Shown piece by piece: positions 43,801 to 50,538 of a stretch of DNA of 64,000 nt; the stretch's first letter is position 1; every line of letters starts with the position of its first letter. This DNA comes from a virus. A program made the position numbers and the translations under genes. Location of the stretch: the IMG/VR virus record IMGVR_UViG_3300028883_000003, positions 54,181-118,180 of that record. One strand, given 5' to 3'. The notes under the pieces are model-generated. The model was given only the letters and a program-made list of their open reading frames with translations. It was not told the origin of the DNA and did not search any database.

Positions 43801-46315
43801 CATACGTAAACACCAAATTATTGGAACAACTACCGCTGATCCGGGCTTTGATTCTTCTATTGTTGGCAACTTAACCAACAATGTTGCTTGGAGCAGAGAA
43901 GGTGGTGTGTCTTTTGGTACGTTCTTAATTGAGGACAACCAATCAGTTGGTTTTTATAACAAAAAACATATAAAACTCATAGCTGAACATGCGTCTGGTT
44001 ATGTCAGTGCCACTCTTGTTTCGTCTGCTATTAAAGTAGAAAGTGGAGACAATGTATTTGGTATGTTCAGGTTTGCTGTCGCTTCTATGGGAGGACTAAC
44101 CAATGTGAAGTTGGCTGTGAGGGACGCTGATACAAAAAGCGTTTTGGCTTCTATGGCTTTCAAGAATTTATCTTTGTCCCCAACGTTCCAATATGGACAA
44201 GTATCTTATAGTTCGGGAGGTTCCGCTACTGTTCAGCTTACTGTTACTGCAACCAGTTTAGCTACACCACCAAACCAAAATGACTTTATGTACATTGACG
44301 AAATGTTAATGACTGTGAATCCAGTATTGTCTACCATTAATAAAGTAGCAGCCGGGGATTATTTTTATACTGATACAGATGTTATTTCTTGGGGTAGATA
44401 TTTGTATGCTGTTGTTCCTGAAGACTATGCTGGTAATTTAGGAACAATTTCTGATTACAAATATATGCGGTCTATAGCTAATGTCCGTGATAGCTATAGA
44501 AATATGTTGAATAACTCCAGCTTTGAACGAAGTCACTTTTCTAATGCTACCCTGTGGCCTGATAATTGGGATAGTTATTTATTAGGGGCCAACAACACCA
44601 AAACACAGTATAACAAAGATAGCCAAGTGGTGACTTCCGAACAGTATTATGGAAACCAATGTTTGTTATTAAATGGTGGTGTTTCAGGAGTTGTTTTTCA
44701 AAATAATGTTACTCTTTTGCCATATACTGGTGATGACAGATTATATGTTATTAGTGCCTACGCCAAAAAACCAGCTAGCTCCAGTGCCTTGTTGGTTTTG
44801 GGTGGGCTAATAAAAAACACCGATGGTACAACAGTTCTGAATAAAAACACCTCATTCAATTTAACTAATTCGTGGGTTAGATATACTGCTACTATTAACC
44901 AAACTGTTGCCAGTATGCAGCAAATAAGTGTTTATTTAGCTGGTAGTAGTGTTGGTACAATCTATGTAGATGCTGTTCAATTAGAGGATAATAATGATGG
45001 TGTAGCGAGTTATTATTATGACACTACTTCCGTAACTGCCGACTATATTCAAGGTGCATTAATTCGTGGGCACAATATTGAGGCAGATTCGATATATACA
45101 AATCATTTGCAGGCAGGCGTTATTACTGCTGAAAAATTATCAGCTAATTCGGTGGCCGCTTCTAATATAAAAGCTAATACGTTGACCACCAATGAGTTAA
45201 GTTTAGCCAATGCCGATATTTTTTTACGGTCCCATTATGTTTCTGGAAGAAGCTTGGCCGCTGCTACGGTGTTTAACTATTATTCTTCTTTTGGCACAGT
45301 TCGGCCTTGGAGTGCAGCAGTTAATCCTACGCTAAGTGGCTATTACACAATACATGAATGTACCGATTCTGGTGTTGACAAAGTAGCTCTTACCATATGG
45401 GGGCATTATTTATACTCCCCCCAAAGTTTAATTTTGCCCAGTGCAATCTATTCTAAAAATGCCGGATACCCAAAAATTGCCGTAACATATCCTTATAGCA
45501 CTACAGGAACTGGGCTTATAGCAGTTAGAAGTGCTGGTGGTACTATTTACACAGCTTATGGGACTTTTTCTAAAAACAGACATCTATTGAATACAGCAGC
45601 TTGGTCCGGAGTTACTGAAATTATTGCTGATGGAAACTTTTATAATACGGATTTGGTTTATAATGGCGGAAATTTCTTTATGAACACCGCCACTACTAAT
45701 AACGTAACTCCTACTTTACACCTTATCAAACTAGATCATCAAGGAAAAAATCCAGTGGTATATAGAAAAGCTTATGCGATGGCTAGTTTAGTACTGTATT
45801 CAAGTTTGTGTAAAGATGCCAATGGTACACTATTATTGGCAACTGCATTTTATTCGTGGGGTGGGGTAGGATGTGCCACGATATCTTTGTCTGGCTATAA
45901 CAAAAATGGAATAAGTGTTATACCAACTGTGCAGATTGGCACCTATAATGGATTGTCTAATTTAGACCGAACGTTATACGGTGGTGCAAGAGCCGGGGTT
46001 GGACGCGTGTCTATGCAAGCAATCAAAAGTAATAAGTTTTTTCTTACATACACAATAGTTGGGCATTATATTTATTATTATAAAATTTTAGATAGTAATT
46101 TAAATGTGCTCGTTGGGCAGAACAGAGACTTAATTTTGTTTGCTTGGGATAAAGACAAATTTGGGGCTGGTGCTGTGCCAAAACTACAGGGAGTATGGAC
46201 TGAAGATAATGATATTACTTACCAGTATAGTGTTGGGGCTACATTATATTCTAACATAATGCAACGATCTACTGGTACAGTCAATTTACAAGAACTTCTT
46301 AATAGGTTAACTTAA
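40865..46315 (+). CDS. Tail tip/receptor-binding protein with multiple beta-sandwich domains
   Basis: The 1816-residue protein is the last late structural gene. It has fibronectin-III-like segments (LLSWNKSTNEDIAGYGVYR at about 230), several jelly-roll domains with CBM4_9 character (ILNTGN-like PNPIFSNGNTHWVLSTN at about 320; NMLNNSSFERSHFSNATLWP at about 1215 with a late IYVDAVQLEDNNDG), then the GALIRGHNIEADSIYTNHL region near 1400 that matches the C-terminal tail-tip segment of many siphovirus central fibres (DUF1983-like). The last 360 residues may form a propeller-like or binding head. Substrate could be surface polysaccharide. Its 3' end overlaps the convergent gene on the minus strand by 17 nt. 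Confidence 0.75.
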   Translation: MSKNIIQTIKDQITGQTREHANINLDNVPIVPIDSRTNVDTPEVSVVGVTPNWTHIVQQVSGSYVVSPDELLKSSFRRYVEELSGSSIVVKPPEMTDGTRHFFGTDIYTANKDVQVSLTVASSGGYLGVYSKQSDGSDWSVIYEQPIVQTVTTTNQTIRLAIPQYSWQSIAITFVPYDSDPAVGFTGVWTGVGMQRPTSIRSYTNSLTAPTWAANPMQQELDPQTGKYSVLLSWNKSTNEDIAGYGVYREAVVSSGVTVAAFIPGTLFSATGKPRSFRSNWFAYFGGLGTISPFDTIYFGDPTATLGISDVVLRKPNKIPNPIFSNGNTHWVLSTNATIKNTSFSKVGSAHVNFDGMLASNGSIQLTSGYYISVNPTLNYTIEFGISQNLLSKHPFGLGGYGVSASRWTVSSGVSSITATLDDITEYAEVLRGNTDGYFRVENNAFYVSTLASLTLTTAASFAKEDYYKISIHDKDDTELYNTGTLWASHGYKSFVRRFTPSASGTAYIKVTVPGTTSYTNFATLHFRNISLSAQSTTGSITDLFTLVFLNGFFAACGTPLATINIAQPASRLSRYNFSVAPINRYMYDTVLGTLRATATISPYIPKDCEYLQIKYKTKSLSASEPLPIRREIHFAGMYVGERPDSYFSVFATQSVWVKTTSTLTTTVGSIINFVAYDHLADRPKMESDASVIKWTDYDVVVNEKYKYYLDNYDNSAFVNRSPFSAVASLTIADITAPKAPTGYTIVPVPGAVQHRWTNPTAQDLAYVSGYSDSDCQYKIFELRSSPGSLSNFTETTTTASVSVKRVLRANDIYGNLSPTISVTGTLLPEKPTDLSFTITMKDGSGQPIYPNNNGWYNSSAIVASLLYEGTNAIASMFSSVRNVGSGGAWSVWGVFDGTTEIYGSGIYGLRYYVKDIYNNNSAPSESFVVKFDDTKPAWGSQKSRFWDGPNCKSFPGYNSLKWNDTVPTDNLSQVYQYHIRKHQIIGTTTADPGFDSSIVGNLTNNVAWSREGGVSFGTFLIEDNQSVGFYNKKHIKLIAEHASGYVSATLVSSAIKVESGDNVFGMFRFAVASMGGLTNVKLAVRDADTKSVLASMAFKNLSLSPTFQYGQVSYSSGGSATVQLTVTATSLATPPNQNDFMYIDEMLMTVNPVLSTINKVAAGDYFYTDTDVISWGRYLYAVVPEDYAGNLGTISDYKYMRSIANVRDSYRNMLNNSSFERSHFSNATLWPDNWDSYLLGANNTKTQYNKDSQVVTSEQYYGNQCLLLNGGVSGVVFQNNVTLLPYTGDDRLYVISAYAKKPASSSALLVLGGLIKNTDGTTVLNKNTSFNLTNSWVRYTATINQTVASMQQISVYLAGSSVGTIYVDAVQLEDNNDGVASYYYDTTSVTADYIQGALIRGHNIEADSIYTNHLQAGVITAEKLSANSVAASNIKANTLTTNELSLANADIFLRSHYVSGRSLAAATVFNYYSSFGTVRPWSAAVNPTLSGYYTIHECTDSGVDKVALTIWGHYLYSPQSLILPSAIYSKNAGYPKIAVTYPYSTTGTGLIAVRSAGGTIYTAYGTFSKNRHLLNTAAWSGVTEIIADGNFYNTDLVYNGGNFFMNTATTNNVTPTLHLIKLDHQGKNPVVYRKAYAMASLVLYSSLCKDANGTLLLATAFYSWGGVGCATISLSGYNKNGISVIPTVQIGTYNGLSNLDRTLYGGARAGVGRVSMQAIKSNKFFLTYTIVGHYIYYYKILDSNLNVLVGQNRDLILFAWDKDKFGAGAVPKLQGVWTEDNDITYQYSVGATLYSNIMQRSTGTVNLQELLNRLT

Positions 46316-46706
46316 ACCCAACCATTGTGTATTGCACTATCCACTGATTAGATTGCCAAGCATCAAAGCTACTTTCAACGGGGTGGTTACATTGGTGCTC
46401 AACAATTAGAGAAAGATTATTGTTAATTTTGTAATCAGCCCCAATTGTGTATCCTATTCGATAAGGAGCACCGTTTAACGTACCTGATTTAGGATAGGCC
46501 CAAGTTTCAACAGTACTGAATATGGTTAATTTGTTATAGGCACTGCTTATACCTAATTCGGCGTAATAATTAAAAGACCTGTCTTGTTTGTCAATGACTA
46601 TGGATTTAATATTTGCGTAACCAAAAGTTAATTCCCCTTTTGGTTTGCAGTTAACATGAATCGGTAATAGCACAATAATAATTATAGTAGTAATTAACTT
46701 TTTCAT
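46299..46706 (-). CDS. Small secreted beta-barrel-like protein beside the integrase
   Basis: The 135-residue protein has a signal peptide (MKKLITTIIIIVLLPIHVNC) followed by alternating hydrophobic/polar strands (GELTFGYANIKSIVI, FNYYAELGISSAYNKLTIF, YRIGYTIGADYKI, LSLIVEHQCNHPVE) ending with QYTMVGFKLTY, a terminal aromatic as in outer membrane barrels. The barrel would be small, about eight strands. The HVNC end is not a good lipobox. It is transcribed after the integrase (ATGA overlap), the usual place for genes expressed from a prophage, so a lysogenic conversion or superinfection-exclusion role is a fair hypothesis. The family is not identified. Confidence 0.65.
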   Translation of the reverse strand: MKKLITTIIIIVLLPIHVNCKPKGELTFGYANIKSIVIDKQDRSFNYYAELGISSAYNKLTIFSTVETWAYPKSGTLNGAPYRIGYTIGADYKINNNLSLIVEHQCNHPVESSFDAWQSNQWIVQYTMVGFKLTY

Positions 46707-47503
46707 AATAATGGATGACTTTCTTTAATTTTTTTCTGTATGTGTTCAGGAGCTAAGTGAATATAATTTTCAGTAACGGATATGGAACTATGGTTTAAAA
46801 ATTCTTTAACGTCACTTAACATGGCCCCATTGGTTAAAAGTTCGGTAGCAATACCGTGCCTATACGCGTGGGGGTTTACATAATCATTTCCCAAGTGTCG
46901 TTTTAATTTCATTCTCAGAGAGTCTTCAGTGGCTCTCTGATTTTTATTGTTCAAAAATAGATAGCCAGAAATTCTTTCACCAATGTATTTTTTAAATGTT
47001 TCCTTTACACTGTCAGTGAGGATAGAAATATAAGGCTTCCCACCCTTCGACATCATAAAAGTAATGGTATTGTCAGAGAAGTCTTCTATTCTTAAATGGG
47101 CTAACGATGAAATACGACAGCCTGTAGTAGCTAAAATTTGTACGATTAACTTTATTTCTACATTTGAAATTTTGGGCAACAATTTTTTTGTTTCATTCGA
47201 TAAAGCCATTTTCGGTATGGAACGATGCAAAACAGGCAGACTCAAGTTATTTAAATCTTCTGGAACTTTTGGGATTTTATTTTGTAACACTAAAAACTGA
47301 GCGTACTTTCTTATACTAGCCCTTATTCGATACATAGAGTTAGGCTTTTTGTTAAGCTGTAAGATGTTGCTGGGCAAGCAGATAGAGAAATCTTCCGAGA
47401 TTACACCAGCTTTTTCTGCCAACTTTAGATCAGACAAATAGGCTCGAATGGTGTGCTCGCTTTTTCCGAGGCTTCGGAGGTAAGACTCAAATTGTTTGTA
47501 CAT
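46703..47503 (-). CDS. int: Tyrosine recombinase (integrase)
   Basis: With the start at the ATG at 47503 (AAGGAG seven nt upstream) the protein has 266 residues. A longer in-frame reading to 47731 would run through a hairpin and a second gene's start region and is rejected. The N-terminal SAM-like core-binding domain spans about 1-90 (YLRSLGKSEHTIRAYLSDLK). The catalytic residues of the family are all present: R130 in TTGCRISSLAHLR, K153 in SKGGK, H212 and R215 in PHAYRHG, H238 in FLNHSSI and the nucleophile Y247 in ENYIHL. It catalyses site-specific recombination between phage and host attachment sites. It is compact and lacks an arm-binding domain. No excisionase or repressor gene is visible nearby. 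Confidence 0.92.
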   Translation of the reverse strand: MYKQFESYLRSLGKSEHTIRAYLSDLKLAEKAGVISEDFSICLPSNILQLNKKPNSMYRIRASIRKYAQFLVLQNKIPKVPEDLNNLSLPVLHRSIPKMALSNETKKLLPKISNVEIKLIVQILATTGCRISSLAHLRIEDFSDNTITFMMSKGGKPYISILTDSVKETFKKYIGERISGYLFLNNKNQRATEDSLRMKLKRHLGNDYVNPHAYRHGIATELLTNGAMLSDVKEFLNHSSISVTENYIHLAPEHIQKKIKESHPLL

Positions 47504-47549
47504 TTTTTCTCCTTTTGTTATATTATCAAACACAGAAAAGTTTTTAAAA

Positions 47550-47570
47550 GTTCCCGGTTTTTTCGGGAAC
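47550..47570. terminator. GTTCCCG inverted repeat between divergent genes (terminator or operator)
   Basis: GTTCCCG (47550-47556) and CGGGAAC (47564-47570) flank a 7-nt loop of G and T. On the plus strand CTTTTTGTCT follows, so it could act as a Rho-independent terminator; on the minus strand TTTTAAAAAC follows, which also suits one. Its place between two divergent starts is odd for a terminator, so an operator is an alternative. The same half-site occurs at 4439 and 4715. Confidence 0.6.
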
Positions 47571-47615
47571 CTTTTTGTCTCGGTTGTGTTGTAGGGGTAC
47601 GGAAAGGAGAAAGAA

Positions 47616-48005
47616 ATGAGAAAAGTAGCGATTTTAAAATGTAAAGGGTATGTTACTGACGCGGATGGGTACGACAAAAATATCAACCATTTTGTGAATG
47701 CTACCGACTTTGACGAAGTAGATGATGACACATATAGAAAGTTGTGGGATTTTTGTCGTAGAAAAAGTAAGCATAACTACAGAACAGGTGAATTTGAGAT
47801 GTATGTATTAATTGAGAAGTACGAAGAGCCTGTTTCAAAAACTATTGCTGAATACACAGAGATGGTTGAAAACGAAAAAAAGCTTGAGGCTAAAAGAAAA
47901 AAGGAATATGAAAAACAAAAAAAATTAGAGGCTAAGAAGAAGAAAGAGGCTAAGGAAGCTAAAGAACGTAAAAAGTTAGAGGAACTTAAAAAGAAGTACG
48001 GTTAA
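47616..48005 (+). CDS. Hypothetical protein with Lys/Glu-rich coiled-coil tail
   Basis: The 129-residue protein begins the rightward early operon with a GGAGAAAG ribosome binding site. The first 75 residues look globular and beta-containing (AILKCKGYVTDADGYD, then FEMYVLIEKYEEP). Residues about 85-128 form a single charged helix rich in Lys and Glu (KRKKEYEKQKKLEAKKKK). I do not recognise it. Tails of this type are often single-alpha-helix spacers or nucleic acid-binding extensions. The next gene is 1 nt away. Confidence 0.6.
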   Translation: MRKVAILKCKGYVTDADGYDKNINHFVNATDFDEVDDDTYRKLWDFCRRKSKHNYRTGEFEMYVLIEKYEEPVSKTIAEYTEMVENEKKLEAKRKKEYEKQKKLEAKKKKEAKEAKERKKLEELKKKYG

Positions 48006-48006
48006 T

Positions 48007-48369
48007 ATGATTTACAAAAAAGATGAATACACAATAGAAATCCAATACTCAACTGGTGACAGTTTTGGCATATACGATGAAACCAGAACTATTGAGTTTA
48101 CTTTTAAAAATTTGGATACTGGTAAAGCAATATTACAACGAATTAAAGAGCATTATCAATATTGGTATGCACAGGAATATGCATATCATAAAGAGGTTCC
48201 CTCAAAACCTGATTGGATAAAAAAGGGTGATAGTGAATCTACAATTAGATTTTTATTAGATGATGGCAAAGAAGTACAAATGTGCCCATTTTGGATAGGG
48301 TATTTTAATAGGCTATATGGTGCTGAGATTGTAAATGTTAAAGAAGAAGACACTAAATTGGAGTTTTAG
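48007..48369 (+). CDS. Hypothetical early protein
   Basis: The 120-residue protein is not recognised. It starts 1 nt after the preceding stop. It appears to be a mixed alpha/beta soluble protein (YTIEIQYSTGDSFGIYDETR, then ILQRIKEHYQYWYAQEYAYH), with many aromatic and acidic residues and no signal peptide. A GADGK-type metal or nucleotide site is not visible. Small acidic early proteins of this kind often interfere with host enzymes, but nothing in the sequence shows that. Confidence 0.55.
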   Translation: MIYKKDEYTIEIQYSTGDSFGIYDETRTIEFTFKNLDTGKAILQRIKEHYQYWYAQEYAYHKEVPSKPDWIKKGDSESTIRFLLDDGKEVQMCPFWIGYFNRLYGAEIVNVKEEDTKLEF

Positions 48370-48372
48370 AAG

Positions 48373-48648
48373 ATGAATGGTTTATTAATAATTTTATTTG
48401 CTGTTATATCAACTCTTATTAGAGGCTGGGTGTTCGCTGTTTTGTGGTTGTGGTTCTTTGTTCCCACTTTTAATCTACCAGAAATATCTATACCAGCAGC
48501 AATAGGCATGCTGTTGCCTTTGCAGATGATTGTTTGGTTTAGGAAAAATAGGGATAATGAGGAAATAAAGTTGGATGATGCTTTTTATGCAATCGAATTT
48601 CCTTTGGTTATTTTATTGGTTGGTTGGGTTGTTAGTTTATTTATGTAA
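48373..48648 (+). CDS. Small membrane protein
   Basis: The 91-residue protein has about three hydrophobic segments: residues 4-30 (LLIILFAVISTLIRGWVF), 40-58 (AIGMLLPLQMIVWF) and 72-90 (EFPLVILLVGWVVSLFM), separated by a short charged loop (RKNRDNEEIKLDD). It is not recognised. The early operon position suggests a membrane protein made at the start of infection, for example a superinfection-exclusion or membrane-tuning protein, but that is inference. The gene starts 3 nt after the previous stop and is followed by an AAAGGAG ribosome binding site for the next gene. Confidence 0.6.
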   Translation: MNGLLIILFAVISTLIRGWVFAVLWLWFFVPTFNLPEISIPAAIGMLLPLQMIVWFRKNRDNEEIKLDDAFYAIEFPLVILLVGWVVSLFM

Positions 48649-48663
48649 TATAAAGGAGTAATT

Positions 48664-49281
48664 ATGGAAGACTGGAAACAAAACAAAATTATTGAAGCGA
48701 TTGAAACAATTAAAAAAGAAGAAGCCCGTCAATTTGCAATTGTATATGCTAGCCTAGATGAAAATACGCATGGTTATTTGCAAGAACTTCCGCAAAAACA
48801 ACAGGTGTGGTTTGAAGAAGCCGACAAAGAATTCTTGGCTGAACTCAAAAAGAGATATGGTTGGGATAGAGTATCTGCATGGAATGGCAAAACCTTTTAT
48901 GAGACTAGATTACCTTATTTGGGATTAGACGGAATGTTGCAGTTATTTAATTCTGATTATCCTGAAGGTAAAATTAATGTAGAATTTATGGAACTTGGAA
49001 GTAAAACGGTTGTTGTTGCTACAGTAACAGCGGGTGAAAAGAAAAGTATGGGTGTTGTAGATTTAGAATATAAGATTGGCCCTGATAAAAAAATTGTAAA
49101 GGATGAAAATGGAAAGCCTGTTTTTGCTAATGTTGAAATACCTGTTTCAAATGCTATACGTAAAGCTCTTGGCTACTTTAAGTACGGTCGGTTCCCTACT
49201 CACAAAACGGAATACGGGGACCATCCTTTAGTAATCAAGTTCAGGGAGTTTATGCTTAATGAGAAAAATTCAAACGTTTAA
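48664..49281 (+). CDS. Hypothetical protein, possible Rad52/Sak-type annealing protein
   Basis: The 205-residue protein has an AAAGGAG ribosome binding site. A helical acidic N-terminal part (NKIIEAIETIKKEEARQFAI) is followed by GLDGMLQLFNSDYPEGKI and a strand-loop-strand (VVVATVTAGEKKSMGVVDLE), then NVEIPVSNAIRKALGYFKYG. The last segment, a run ending in a conserved A-x-R-K/R-A-L-x-x-F/Y-G helix, resembles the central region of Rad52/Sak-like single-strand annealing proteins. RecA and an SbcCD fusion are in the same operon, which fits. The similarity is only suggestive and I give no symbol. It overlaps the deformylase gene by 23 nt. Confidence 0.5.
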   Translation: MEDWKQNKIIEAIETIKKEEARQFAIVYASLDENTHGYLQELPQKQQVWFEEADKEFLAELKKRYGWDRVSAWNGKTFYETRLPYLGLDGMLQLFNSDYPEGKINVEFMELGSKTVVVATVTAGEKKSMGVVDLEYKIGPDKKIVKDENGKPVFANVEIPVSNAIRKALGYFKYGRFPTHKTEYGDHPLVIKFREFMLNEKNSNV

Positions 49282-49804
49282 TGCCAGTTGTTTAAGGGAA
49301 ATAGCTGAACCAGTTTTATTTGAAGAGATTTGTTTATTCCAGCAAGAGCAGGGTGAAACATATGAACTAGTTCAGGAAATGAAAGAAATATTGGCTAAAT
49401 CAGGTAATGGTTTAGGTTTGTCCGCTCCCCAAGTCGGGGTAATGAGTAGGGTGATTGTTATGAAGAGTTCTGATGAGGAGATTTTTCATGTAATTAATCC
49501 TAAAATAGTTGGGTTAGATAAAGAAAACTTATCTGTTTCTTATGAAGGCTGTTTGTCTTTGCCAACTATTTTTGCTCATGTTCACCGACCCGCACAGGTG
49601 ACTGTTGAATACAATTACACTAACCCTGTTCCTACTACGGCTGTTTTCGATGGATTAGAGGCTACTGTATTTTTGCATGAATTTGATCACTTGAATGGCA
49701 TTTTATTTGTTGATAGGTGTTTGAATAGAAATCAAAGACGGCTTATGAGCAAGCAGTTTAAATTAGAAGTTCAACAAATTGAGATATTGGAAGGTTATGA
49801 ATGA
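49259..49804 (+). CDS. def: Peptide deformylase
   Basis: The 181-residue protein has all three peptide deformylase motifs: GLGLSAPQVG at 51-60, EGCLSLP at 96-102 and HEFDH at 140-144. C98, H140 and H144 bind the metal and E141 is the catalytic acid. It removes the formyl group from nascent N-termini at the ribosome exit tunnel. A C-terminal extension as in bacterial housekeeping enzymes is short (QFKLEVQQIEILEGYE). Deformylases are known from marine and other phages and may suit phage photosystem or other proteins made in bulk. Here it sits directly before a SLOG-like gene and the tmRNA-like RNA. Motif evidence is strong. Confidence 0.95.
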   Translation: MRKIQTFNASCLREIAEPVLFEEICLFQQEQGETYELVQEMKEILAKSGNGLGLSAPQVGVMSRVIVMKSSDEEIFHVINPKIVGLDKENLSVSYEGCLSLPTIFAHVHRPAQVTVEYNYTNPVPTTAVFDGLEATVFLHEFDHLNGILFVDRCLNRNQRRLMSKQFKLEVQQIEILEGYE

Positions 49805-50145
49805 AGATTTTAATTTGCGGGAGTAGATCATATGAGGATTATACCCATTTTTGTTCCCAAATGACTCCTTACACTGGTCTAGCTCATACTATTATTCATG
49901 GTGGTGCACGAGGTGCTGATTCTTTAGCGGATAGGTGGGGTAAGTACTACAAAATGCATATTGAAGTTTTTAAGCCAAATTGGGATAAATATGGCAAACG
50001 GGCTGGATTTATGAGAAATCAGGAAATGATAGACACAAAACCTGATCTGGTTATTGCTTTTTGGGATGGTGTTTCAAAAGGCACCAGAGATACAATAAGC
50101 AGAGCCAAAATTAGAAAAATAGATACATTAATTATTTACGTATAA
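49801..50145 (+). CDS. SLOG/DUF2493 (YspA-like) nucleotide-binding protein
   Basis: The 114-residue protein has the YspA/DUF2493 pattern, a Rossmann-like SLOG domain: KILICGSRSYEDY at the start, IIHGGARGADSLADRWG in the middle (GGARGAD phosphate/nucleotide-binding loop), then KPNWDKYGKRAGFMRNQEM and DLVIAFWDGVSKGT. SLOG proteins bind nucleotides or nucleotide-derived ligands, and some act in defence or anti-defence; DprA is a distant relative. The role in phages is unknown. It overlaps the deformylase by 4 nt and ends 4 nt before the acceptor stem of the tmRNA-like RNA. Confidence 0.85.
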   Translation: MKILICGSRSYEDYTHFCSQMTPYTGLAHTIIHGGARGADSLADRWGKYYKMHIEVFKPNWDKYGKRAGFMRNQEMIDTKPDLVIAFWDGVSKGTRDTISRAKIRKIDTLIIYV

Positions 50146-50149
50146 GAAA

Positions 50150-50226
50150 GGGCGTGAAATAGGTTTCGACAGTATTTGACATGGGTTGAGTATTGGACGC
50201 CGGGGCAGTTCCGGCCACGTCCACCA
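50150..50226 (+). ncRNA. tmRNA-like mini-RNA lacking an mRNA-like domain (tRNA-like domain only)
   Basis: The 77-nt RNA starts GGGCGTG (50150-50156) and ends CACGTCC-ACCA (50216-50226). The two pair as a perfect 7-bp acceptor stem with a G3-U70 wobble, the alanyl-tRNA synthetase identity element also found in tmRNA. After the 5' strand comes GGTTTCGAC (50162-50170), the tmRNA 5' hallmark. Bases 50171-50180 pair with 50185-50194 in a 10-bp stem (four G-U) closed by ATGG, where tmRNA has the P2 helix that carries the rest of the molecule. Then GGAC, as in E. coli tmRNA, and a T-arm-like hairpin (50199-50215, 5-bp stem, 7-nt loop GGCAGTT). No tag reading frame or pseudoknots fit. The T-loop departs from TTCRANY. 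An ordinary tRNA is excluded as no 5-7-5 anticodon arm forms. Fold made by eye. Confidence 0.75.
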
Positions 50227-50241
50227 AAATAAGGACAGTAT

Positions 50242-50514
50242 ATGGACCTAACAAGGCGTGAACTAACTGACAAGATTCAGTTGCTTGGCAAGGATAAGAT
50301 TAATTGGGGTATGGTAGGTAGACTTCTAGCTGTGTTTAAGTTGCAACATGTAAATCGTTGTTGTGATTTAATGCCGGAAAAAATATGGGAAAACTTTACG
50401 CCCACTAACAAAATAAAATATCTTTGGGCTATATGTAGAAGCGAAGCAAGCAAGGATGATTATATTCGTAAGGACAAGGATAGATGTTTTAATTTAGAGG
50501 ATTTCAAACTGTAA
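50242..50514 (+). CDS. Hypothetical protein downstream of the tmRNA-like RNA
   Basis: The 90-residue protein has an AAGGA ribosome binding site 6 nt upstream, 5 nt beyond the CCA end of the RNA. It is a basic, apparently helical protein (RRELTDKIQLLGKDKINWGM, then KIKYLWAICRSEASKDDYIR) with three cysteines but no zinc pattern. I do not recognise it. Its tight position after the RNA makes it worth testing as a partner, but nothing in the sequence shows SmpB features (no OB-fold pattern). Confidence 0.6.
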   Translation: MDLTRRELTDKIQLLGKDKINWGMVGRLLAVFKLQHVNRCCDLMPEKIWENFTPTNKIKYLWAICRSEASKDDYIRKDKDRCFNLEDFKL

Positions 50515-50538
50515 AAATACAACCCTTTAGGAGGAATA

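Noticed and set aside
47504-47731. N-terminal extension of the integrase to 47731
   Set aside because: The extension runs through an inverted repeat and the start of the next operon; the ATG at 47503 has a good ribosome binding site and gives a normal-size enzyme.
50150-50226. Ordinary tRNA gene at this site
   Set aside because: Acceptor stem, T stem and CCA fit, but no 5-7-5 anticodon arm can be drawn in the middle and GGTTTCGAC is a tmRNA mark.
50150-50226. attP copy of the 3' end of a host tmRNA gene
   Set aside because: An integration site would carry only the 3' end; here the 5' hallmark and 5' acceptor strand are also present and pair correctly. The integrase is 2.6 kb away, so this remains a weak alternative.
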